Assembly (NCBI GenBank): GCA_002412985.1
Contig: DHWC01000061.1
Coordinates: 8,050 to 15,694 of the forward strand
From: Methylocystaceae bacterium UBA5192
GTDB taxonomy: Bacteria; Pseudomonadota; Alphaproteobacteria; Rhizobiales; Beijerinckiaceae
Direction of reading: 5' to 3'
DNA: 7,645 nucleotides
Shown piece by piece: positions 1 to 5,725 of the stretch (its first letter is position 1; every line of letters begins with the position of its first letter). A model generated the notes under the pieces. It searched no databases, was not told the origin of the DNA, and saw nothing but the letters and a program-made list of their open reading frames with translations. The position numbers were made by a program, and so were the translations under genes.

Positions 1-1051
1 TGACGTCGGGATAGAGCGTTCCTTGCGCCAAGAATTCCGGCGCGCCTTTGGAATCTTGTGCAATTTTCTGCGCTTCATGGTCAAAAGTTTCAATAAATAG
101 TCGACCTATCGTTTTACGTTTAATTTCGGGATCATCTACGCCTTCCAAAGCTTCTAAAAAAACATCCGCTGCATCAACATGATGAAGCGGGATATTGTAG
201 TGATCTCTGAAAAGTCGAACAACTTCTTCTGCTTCACCTTGACGCAAAAGCCCATGATCAACAAAAACACAAACTAATTGATCGCCAATCGCTTCATGAA
301 TTAATACTGCAGCAACAGCGCTATCGACACCTCCAGAAAGTCCACAGAGCACGCGCTTATCGCCGACCTGCCGTCTGATCGCAGCGATCGCTTCTTGTCT
401 AAAAGCCGACATCGTCCAGTCAGCTTTTAACCCAGCAACTTTATGAACGAAGTTTGACAGCAGCTTTGCGCCATCCGGCGTATGAACGACTTCAAGATGA
501 AATTGCACGCCATAGAAGCCGCGCGCCTCGTCAGCAATCGCAGCCATCGGCGCGTTTTCTGACGCAGCGATCACCCTGAAACCAGCCGGTAATTGTGTGA
601 CCCGATCACCGTGGCTCATCCATACAGGATAGGACTCGCCCTTGCGCCACACGCCCTCAAAAAGCGCGCTTGATTCTAATATTTTAAGATCTGCGCGGCC
701 GAATTCTCGATGGTGCCCCGCCTCAACTTTTCCGCCAAGCTGGGAGGCCATTGTTTGTTCGCCATAGCAAATGCCAAGAACTGGAACGCCAGCTTGAAAA
801 ATCTCCTGCGGCGCGCGCGGCGAATTCAAATCAGCGACAGAGCACGGTCCGCCAGAAAGGATGACAGCCTTTGGCCGAATGAGGGCAAAGGCCTGTTGAG
901 CAGCTTGAAAAGGGGTGATTTCGCAATAAACGCCGGCCTCGCGCACCCGACGGGCGATCAGCTGCGTGACTTGCGAGCCAAAATCGACAATGAGGACCTT
1001 GTCATGGCGATCGGCAATATCATGGTGAAAGGTTTCTGCGGCTTTGCTCAT
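1..1051 (-). CDS. guaA: GMP synthase (glutamine-hydrolysing), 3'-truncated by the window edge
   Basis: Converts XMP to GMP using ATP and glutamine, the last step of guanine nucleotide synthesis; cytosolic. I translated 350 codons from the ATG at 1051; the family is about 520 residues, so the end of the ATP-pyrophosphatase domain and the C-terminal dimerisation domain lie outside the window. The class I glutamine amidotransferase domain covers about residues 18-205: nucleophile elbow GICYGEQT with Cys95, the GuaA-typical WMSHGD at 144-149, and the His185/Glu187 pair of the catalytic triad. The ATP-pyrophosphatase domain begins near 212, with the P-loop SGGVDS at 239-244 and a conserved VDHGLLR at 264-270. 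Odd point: the usual HPE reads His-Leu-Glu (Leu186, codon 496-494). The start lies 8 bases after the rsmB stop, and the weak Shine-Dalgarno AAGG overlaps that stop, so translational coupling is likely. The identification is firm. Confidence 0.97.
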   Translation of the reverse strand, partial: MSKAAETFHHDIADRHDKVLIVDFGSQVTQLIARRVREAGVYCEITPFQAAQQAFALIRPKAVILSGGPCSVADLNSPRAPQEIFQAGVPVLGICYGEQTMASQLGGKVEAGHHREFGRADLKILESSALFEGVWRKGESYPVWMSHGDRVTQLPAGFRVIAASENAPMAAIADEARGFYGVQFHLEVVHTPDGAKLLSNFVHKVAGLKADWTMSAFRQEAIAAIRRQVGDKRVLCGLSGGVDSAVAAVLIHEAIGDQLVCVFVDHGLLRQGEAEEVVRLFRDHYNIPLHHVDAADVFLEALEGVDDPEIKRKTIGRLFIETFDHEAQKIAQDSKGAPEFLAQGTLYPDV

Positions 1052-1059
1052 GCCCTGCC

Positions 1060-2361
1060 TTAAGGGATCACACTGTCTCTTTGCAACAGCGCGACGAAAA
1101 ATCCATCTGTCCCGCTTGTCCTTGGCGAGAACCGCAGACCATGGCCGTGCTGGGAAGCAAAACATGCCAAAGCGTCAAGGCCCGCCGCTTGCGCCATAGA
1201 AACGGCAGAAACCGAGGAAAAATCTGGATGCCGGTCGATAAAGGCAGCGACTTGCGCCTCATTTTCCTCAATTAATACAGAACAAGTGACATAGGCCAAA
1301 CGCCCGCCTGGCCTGACGTAACGCACAGCCTGATCAAAGAGCTGCGCTTGCGCCTGCAGCCGTTGGTCGAGCGCGCCAGCGGCTAAGCGCCATTTTGCAT
1401 CCGGATGACGCCGCCAGGTTCCTGTCCCCGTGCAGGGGGCATCAATAAGCGTTAAGTCACACCGACCGACAAGATCTGATAAAACATCCACATCCCCTCG
1501 CTGGGCGCGAACTTGAATATTGCGCGCGCCAGCGCGCTCTAGTCGTTCATGGATGGGCATTAAGCGCCGAGGCTGCGCATCAAAGGCGTATATTTGTCCG
1601 CGATTATGCATTTGTCCCGCAAGCGCTAATGTTTTTCCACCCCCGCCAGCACACAGATCAAGAACTTGTTCGCCTGGCGCTGTTGCGCAAAGAAGGCTTG
1701 CGAGTTGGGAGGCTTCATCTTGCAACTCAACATAGCCTTTTACGTAAACCGTTTCGGCCGTCATGGCCGGCCCTCGCTTATATCCAGCGTCAATTCTTAA
1801 TCCGATTGGAGAATGCGGCGTCACAACTGGCGCTAAATGCGCGAGTTTTTGATAGGCTTGATCTCTGGATCCTTTCAAAATATTCACACGCAAATCGATC
1901 GGCGCGCGCGTCGCTAAAGCCTTCCCTTCTTCGGCAGCCTCATGCCCAAACACAGCAGAAAATTTTGCACTCAGCCATTCTGGATAATCGCCGCGAACAA
2001 AATCGGGCGCAGAGTCTAATCCGGCTGTTTCGAGACGCAAACGCTCTTGGGGCGTTAGAGCTACTGGCGCATGTCCTTCACCAGAAAAAAGCGAAGAAAT
2101 CGTCTCTACATTCAATCCGCGCGCTTCACGCAACGCGCCTAGCATCTTAGCACGCGGCGCATCTTCATCCATTATAAAGCTCGCTGAAGAAGCTTTTCGC
2201 AATGTATCGAAGACAAGGCTCGCAATCGCCGCACGATCTTTCGACCCAGCAAAGCGGTGGGCGATTCCCCAGTCTTTTAGCGCATCAGTTGCAGGACGGC
2301 GACGTTGAGAAATATCAGCAAGAACTTCAATTGCAGCAGATACTTGAGCAGCAGGAGTCAT
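1060..2361 (-). CDS. rsmB: 16S rRNA (cytosine-C5) methyltransferase, RsmB/NOP2-Sun family
   Basis: 433 residues, close to the 429 of E. coli RsmB, which methylates C967 of 16S rRNA with S-adenosylmethionine. The N-terminal part (about 1-140) resembles the NusB-like RNA-binding region of RsmB proteins. The Rossmann methyltransferase core follows: SAM motif I DLCAGGGGKT at 235-244, acidic Asp261 after strand 2, DAPCTGTG with Cys310, and YVTCS with Cys360. The two cysteines (PC and TC motifs) are the pair required by m5C RNA methyltransferases, one forming the covalent adduct with the base and one helping release it. The C-terminal RFSPRTSGTDGFF at 410-422 is also typical. The ATG at 2361 lies 6 bases after the glpX stop with only a weak purine-rich site, which suggests coupling. 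All key residues are present. The family is certain; the exact target base is inferred from homology. Confidence 0.93.
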   Translation of the reverse strand: MTPAAQVSAAIEVLADISQRRRPATDALKDWGIAHRFAGSKDRAAIASLVFDTLRKASSASFIMDEDAPRAKMLGALREARGLNVETISSLFSGEGHAPVALTPQERLRLETAGLDSAPDFVRGDYPEWLSAKFSAVFGHEAAEEGKALATRAPIDLRVNILKGSRDQAYQKLAHLAPVVTPHSPIGLRIDAGYKRGPAMTAETVYVKGYVELQDEASQLASLLCATAPGEQVLDLCAGGGGKTLALAGQMHNRGQIYAFDAQPRRLMPIHERLERAGARNIQVRAQRGDVDVLSDLVGRCDLTLIDAPCTGTGTWRRHPDAKWRLAAGALDQRLQAQAQLFDQAVRYVRPGGRLAYVTCSVLIEENEAQVAAFIDRHPDFSSVSAVSMAQAAGLDALACFASQHGHGLRFSPRTSGTDGFFVALLQRDSVIP

Positions 2362-2367
2362 GAAAAC

Positions 2368-3342
2368 CTATCTAGTCGCGCGTCGACGCGCGCGAATGTT
2401 ACGCACTGTGCCTGTTGAAGAGCGATAGGCCAGCGTATCCGTTTCAATATAATCTTTGTCTATGATAACGCCCCGGGCCAATGGCCCATCCGTCACGCCT
2501 GTCACACATACTACAACGTCTCCCGAAACCATATCTGAAATATTATAAGTGCGGCTGCTATCAGAAATACCATGCGCCGCTGCACGAGCGCGCTGATCGT
2601 TATTCTCTAAGACAAGACGTCCCTGCATTTGTCCGCCAACGCAGGCAAGCACTGCGGCCGCTAACACGCCCTCAGGCGCCCCGCCTCTGCCTAAATACAG
2701 ATCTACGCCCGTTTCAGAAGGCGCTGCCGTAACGATAACTCCCGCCACATCCCCATCAGAAATAAGTCGAATTCGAGCGCCTGCAGCGCGACAAGCGGCA
2801 ATCAATTCAGTATGACGCGGCCGATCAAGGATGCAAATATTTATTTCGCTCGGCGCAACGCCTTTCGCTTTTGCCAAAGATTTTATGTTTTCTTGCGGCG
2901 GACGATCCAAGTCAACGACGCCCGGCGGATAACCAGGACCAATGGCGATTTTGTCCATATAGACTTCAGGCACATTCAATAAAGCGTTCGGCGTTGCAGC
3001 CGCTGCAATTGATATCGATCCCGCCATATCCTTGACGCATAATGTGGCGCCTTCTAACGGAGCCACGGCGAGATCGACATTTGGCGCGCCCGGAGATCCG
3101 ATAATTTCGCCAAAATAAAAAGCTGAAGCTGAGGCCCCTTCGCCGACAACAACGCGCCCATGCGCAGGAAGGAGGGTAAGATGGCTCCGCATCGCTACCA
3201 GCGCCGCTTCGCCCGCCGCCATCTCATCCCCGCGCCCCCGAAATTGCGCCGCCGCTACCGCAGCTAGCTCGGTTGCGCGCGCAAGCTCAATCGTCAGAAA
3301 CCGTCCAATCGCGAGGGAATCAATAGATGGCTTTGTCGCCAT
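2368..3342 (-). CDS. glpX: GlpX-like class II fructose-1,6-bisphosphatase family protein with a degenerate active site
   Basis: 324 residues, normal for GlpX, the Li+-sensitive family that hydrolyses fructose 1,6-bisphosphate to fructose 6-phosphate in gluconeogenesis. Family identity is clear from VPEVYMDK (124-131), LDRPRH (172-177), ISDGDVA (194-200), GGAPEGV (220-226), TGVTDG (281-286) and SGTVR near the end. Against my recalled E. coli GlpX, however, Lys29 is Glu40, Asp33 is Gly44, Glu59 is Ala70, Asp61 falls in a two-residue deletion, Asp85 is Ala94 and Thr90 is Ala99. Glu57, Glu88 and Glu213 survive as Glu68, Glu97 and Glu224. Loss of several metal ligands and the catalytic threonine makes ordinary FBPase activity doubtful, while the sugar-phosphate-binding half looks kept. 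The ATG at 3342 is preceded at 5 bases by a strong Shine-Dalgarno (AGGAAGGA), and there is no frameshift, so the protein is probably made. It sits 18 bases after hom. The family is firm; annotation as an active phosphatase is not supported. Confidence 0.9.
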   Translation of the reverse strand: MATKPSIDSLAIGRFLTIELARATELAAVAAAQFRGRGDEMAAGEAALVAMRSHLTLLPAHGRVVVGEGASASAFYFGEIIGSPGAPNVDLAVAPLEGATLCVKDMAGSISIAAAATPNALLNVPEVYMDKIAIGPGYPPGVVDLDRPPQENIKSLAKAKGVAPSEINICILDRPRHTELIAACRAAGARIRLISDGDVAGVIVTAAPSETGVDLYLGRGGAPEGVLAAAVLACVGGQMQGRLVLENNDQRARAAAHGISDSSRTYNISDMVSGDVVVCVTGVTDGPLARGVIIDKDYIETDTLAYRSSTGTVRNIRARRRATR

Positions 3343-3347
3343 GTTCG

Positions 3348-3355
3348 TCCTTCCT
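3348..3355 (-). promoter_or_regulatory. Strong ribosome binding site of glpX
   Basis: The minus strand reads AGGAAGGA, 5 bases before the glpX ATG at 3342, inside the 18-base gap after hom. It is the best Shine-Dalgarno match in the window. It fixes the glpX start and argues that this unusual GlpX is still efficiently translated. Confidence 0.75.
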
Positions 3356-3360
3356 GCAAA

Positions 3361-4659
3361 TTATTCTCTTTCGATACGAATAACTTGCGCTCGCGTAACA
3401 ATTGTTCCGTCTTGGAAGATCAATTCAAGCGCTTCTCTAACAAGATGCTCGCTCGTTGCATGCGTGATTAGTATAACATCAACGCAATCGCCCGGTGCGC
3501 CGCGACGGCCGCGCTGCATGATGCTTTCTAGAGAAATTTTTTGCTCCGCCATACGCGTGGCGATGCGCGCAAAAGCGCCGGCGACGTCTCGCACTGATAA
3601 TCGGATATAATAGCCGCCTTCATGTCGACGCATGGGCGTTCGCTTTAACTCTTTTAGCTGAACTGCCGGCAACCCAAATGGCGCTGTTCGCACGCCTTTA
3701 GCGATATCTGCGATATCCGCAACAACTGCAGATGCCGTTGCCTCGCCGCCAGCCCCTGGGCCAACAAGCGTGAGTTCCGGTACAGCGTCGGCGTCTATTG
3801 TCACAGCATTCAACACGCCCATCACCTGGGCAATAGCAGTATTTTTACTGACCATTGTTGGATGCACGCGCTGTTCAATGCCTTCAGCTGTGCGCTGTGC
3901 GACGCCTAACAGTTTTATACGAAAACCTAATTCCGCCGCCGCCTCTATATCGGCCAAAGTAACGCGCTCAATTCCTTCAATGTCGATTGATTCAGCTGTA
4001 ATCCGCGTGCCAAAGGCTAGAGAGGTAAGGATAGAAAGCTTATGCGCTGTATCAAAACCGCCAATATCAAAAGTTGGATCAGCCTCAGCATAGCCAAGCT
4101 TCTGCGCTTCGCTTAAACAGGCCTCAAACGAGAGCTCTTCGCGCTCCATACGCGAGAGAATATAATTACATGTGCCGTTCAAAATACCGTATACGCGCAC
4201 AATAGAATTACCGGCCAAACCTTCGCGCAACGTTTTAACAATTGGAATCCCACCCGCTACCGAAGCTTCAAAAGCAAGCGCAACATGTTTTTCTTCAGCG
4301 AGCTGGGTTAAATGCAAGCCATGCGCCGCAAGCAAAGCCTTGTTCGCAGTCACAACGGCCTTGCCATGAGCCAAAGCCGTTTCGACGCTCGCGCGCGCAG
4401 GGCCTTCGGAACCGCCAATCAACTCAACAAACAGATCTATTTTTTCAGAAGCAGCCAATTTGACAGGATCAGAGAAGAATTCAACTGAACTAAGATCGGC
4501 ATCGCGTTTCTTTGCCTGATCGCGCGCCGATACGCCTGCAACAATGATTTTGCGCCCTGTGCGGGCGGTCAATGCATCAGCCTGACGCCTTAACAATCGC
4601 GTAACAGCGGCGCCTACAGTGCCAAGTCCTGCGATACCGACGCGTAAAGTCTCTGACAT
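3361..4659 (-). CDS. hom: Homoserine dehydrogenase with C-terminal ACT domain
   Basis: Reduces aspartate semialdehyde to homoserine with NAD(P)H, the branch point to threonine, methionine and isoleucine; cytosolic. 432 residues from the ATG at 4659, the usual length of the monofunctional ACT-bearing enzyme. Visible elements: Rossmann loop GLGTVG (11-16), TANKALLA with Lys107, LNGTCNYIL (160-168), YAEADPTFDIGGFDTAHK ending in the catalytic Asp203/Lys207 pair, and GPGAGGEATASAVVAD (300-315). The ACT domain spans about 350-430 (YYIRLSVRDVAGAFARIA onward), which in this family usually gives feedback control by threonine. I chose 4659 because the protein then begins directly before the nucleotide-binding strand and a good Shine-Dalgarno (AAGGGCGGA) lies just upstream; a TTG at 4734 would add 25 residues of low-quality sequence. 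The stop is 18 bases before glpX, so they probably share a transcript. All expected residues are present. Confidence 0.96.
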   Translation of the reverse strand: MSETLRVGIAGLGTVGAAVTRLLRRQADALTARTGRKIIVAGVSARDQAKKRDADLSSVEFFSDPVKLAASEKIDLFVELIGGSEGPARASVETALAHGKAVVTANKALLAAHGLHLTQLAEEKHVALAFEASVAGGIPIVKTLREGLAGNSIVRVYGILNGTCNYILSRMEREELSFEACLSEAQKLGYAEADPTFDIGGFDTAHKLSILTSLAFGTRITAESIDIEGIERVTLADIEAAAELGFRIKLLGVAQRTAEGIEQRVHPTMVSKNTAIAQVMGVLNAVTIDADAVPELTLVGPGAGGEATASAVVADIADIAKGVRTAPFGLPAVQLKELKRTPMRRHEGGYYIRLSVRDVAGAFARIATRMAEQKISLESIMQRGRRGAPGDCVDVILITHATSEHLVREALELIFQDGTIVTRAQVIRIERE

Positions 4660-4660
4660 T

Positions 4661-4669
4661 TCCGCCCTT
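4661..4669 (-). promoter_or_regulatory. Ribosome binding site deciding the hom start
   Basis: The minus strand reads AAGGGCGGA, ending one base before the ATG at 4659, with its AAGG core about 6 bases upstream of that ATG. It supports the MSETLRVGIAG start over the upstream in-frame TTG at 4734. Confidence 0.6.
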
Positions 4670-4683
4670 TCGGGATGATCGTT

Positions 4684-4720
4684 AAAGCGCCCCTCAGGCG
4701 CCAAAGCTCTTTGGGGCTTT
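4684..4720 (-). promoter_or_regulatory. Possible leader hairpin before hom, with two alternative folds
   Basis: In the transcript, an outer stem pairs GCCCC with GGGGC (4717-4713 with 4693-4689) and extends by AAA/TTT across a two-base bulge, enclosing a 19-base loop. A competing inner stem pairs CCAAA with TTTGG (4714-4710 with 4705-4701); the two share bases, so they exclude each other. The structure ends about 25 bases before the hom start codon. It is followed by TTTAAC, not a long U run, so a simple intrinsic terminator is unlikely. No leader peptide with an ATG start precedes it. It may be a leader structure or chance; hand folding only. Confidence 0.25.
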
Positions 4721-4828
4721 CTGCCCGATTCCAATCACCCTATCAAGAAATCCTTGCCAGACTCGCCCGCACAGCGAACAATATAAGCGCGCGAATGTTG
4801 TCGCGAGAGCGTCAAGAGCTTTTTGGTT

Positions 4829-5725
4829 TTAATGCGCGACTTTCGACCAAATCCTACGTTTTGTAAAATACAATAAGCCGGCAAAAACGAGCAAAAATGA
4901 AATAACGCCAATTCCAATTCTTTTACGCGCGTTGAGATGCGGTTCAGCAGACCACATCATGAAAGCGGCGACATCTTGCGCATATTGATTAACCGTCTGC
5001 GGCGCGCCATCATCATAAGTCACGACGCCATCAGATAAGGGAGGCGGCATGCCGATACGTCGCCCGGACATATAAATATTGTAATATTGTCCATCTGGAA
5101 TTTTTACTTCAGCAGGCGCCTCTACATAACCTGTCAATAAAGAAGCGACATAGTCAACGCCGCCTTCTTGATATGCAATGAAGGGTAGAGCGTCGAGCAA
5201 AAATTGCGGAAATCCTCTCGAATGACCTCGCGCTTTAGCAAGCACTGACATGTCTGGCGGATAAGCTCCAGACATTGCTGCGCGCGCCGCCTGTTCATTC
5301 GCAAATGGAGCGGGAAAGCGGTCGCTTGGGCGTCCTGGTCGATCAAAAAATTCGCCCGCTTCATTTGGACCATCTTTGATTTTGTAACTTGCCGCAAGTT
5401 CAACAATTTCACGTTCAGAAAATTCTGTGCCGCCAGACTGACTAAGATTACGAAAAGCCAGCATCTTAATCGAGTGACAGGTGGAGCAAACTTCCTTGTA
5501 GACCTTGAAACCGCGCCTTAATTGCGCGGTATCATAGCGGCCAAACACCCCTGCAAAACTCCAGTTATAAAGCTTTGGATGCTCTTCATGCTTCAATGCG
5601 TCATTAGCCTGGGCGATCGGCGCAAAAATACTCGCGACAACAAGCGCCGCGGAAAATATTACAGCGCGCCCTAGCCCAACTAGAGTTATCCTTAGTGACG
5701 AAGCGAACGACCGCAACTTACGCAT
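4829..5725 (-). CDS. petC: Cytochrome c1 of the cytochrome bc1 complex
   Basis: Membrane-anchored c-type haem subunit of quinol:cytochrome c oxidoreductase; takes electrons from the Rieske protein and passes them to soluble cytochrome c in the periplasm. 298 residues from the ATG at 5725. A long Sec signal peptide (about 1-40) ends in AQA before NDALKHEEH. The haem-binding motif is CSTCH at 80-84, and the likely sixth ligand is Met159 in YPPDMSVLA. MPPPLSDG (226-233) is a c1 hallmark. A single C-terminal membrane helix (about 269-288) is followed by the basic cytoplasmic tail KRRIWSK. The frame extends to 5788, but the chosen ATG overlaps the petB stop by 8 bases (ATGCGTAA) and has GGAG 6 bases upstream, giving a coherent signal peptide; the longer version would put 21 extra residues inside petB. 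Translational coupling with petB is likely. All haem-binding elements are intact. Confidence 0.96.
   Translation of the reverse strand: MRKLRSFASSLRITLVGLGRAVIFSAALVVASIFAPIAQANDALKHEEHPKLYNWSFAGVFGRYDTAQLRRGFKVYKEVCSTCHSIKMLAFRNLSQSGGTEFSEREIVELAASYKIKDGPNEAGEFFDRPGRPSDRFPAPFANEQAARAAMSGAYPPDMSVLAKARGHSRGFPQFLLDALPFIAYQEGGVDYVASLLTGYVEAPAEVKIPDGQYYNIYMSGRRIGMPPPLSDGVVTYDDGAPQTVNQYAQDVAAFMMWSAEPHLNARKRIGIGVISFLLVFAGLLYFTKRRIWSKVAH

Larger units (their letters stand above)
4660..4828 (-). other. Intergenic region petC-hom (169 bases), probable break between two transcription units
   Basis: This is the largest gap between genes in the window. In the direction of transcription it begins after the petC stop, has TTGACG at 4815-4810 (a -35-like match) and TATATT at 4785-4780 (a -10-like match). 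The 24 bases between them are too many for a standard sigma-70 promoter, so at most one element is real. A small hairpin, CGCGA/TCGCG with a 6-base loop (4805-4790), could be a weak end for the petABC transcript, but no U run follows. Further down lie the hom leader hairpin and ribosome binding site. No convincing small gene is present. Confidence 0.4.

Noticed and set aside
710..1063. Plus-strand open frame of 117 codons
   Set aside because: Lies wholly antisense to guaA, whose translation is conserved throughout. It has no recognisable domain and is explained as a shadow frame.
1629..2150. Plus-strand open frame of 173 codons, long enough to be annotated by default
   Set aside because: It is antisense to rsmB across its conserved methyltransferase and linker regions. 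The predicted protein has unnatural composition and no domain.
4660..4734. TTG start extending hom by 25 residues
   Set aside because: The extension is not typical of homoserine dehydrogenases and crosses the possible leader hairpin, whereas the ATG at 4659 has a good ribosome binding site.
4790..4805. Intrinsic terminator for petABC
   Set aside because: The stem is only 5 bp and the bases that follow are CGCTTATATT with no U run, so I mention it in the intergenic entry but do not call a terminator.
4660..4828. SAM-II type riboswitch upstream of hom
   Set aside because: SAM-II elements occur before methionine genes in alphaproteobacteria, but the consensus stem and the downstream GCUAAA-like pseudoknot strand are not visible here.
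4735..4917. Minus-strand open frame of 60 codons between petC and hom
   Set aside because: More than half lies inside the C-terminal membrane anchor of petC in another frame. There is no good ribosome binding site and no family resemblance.
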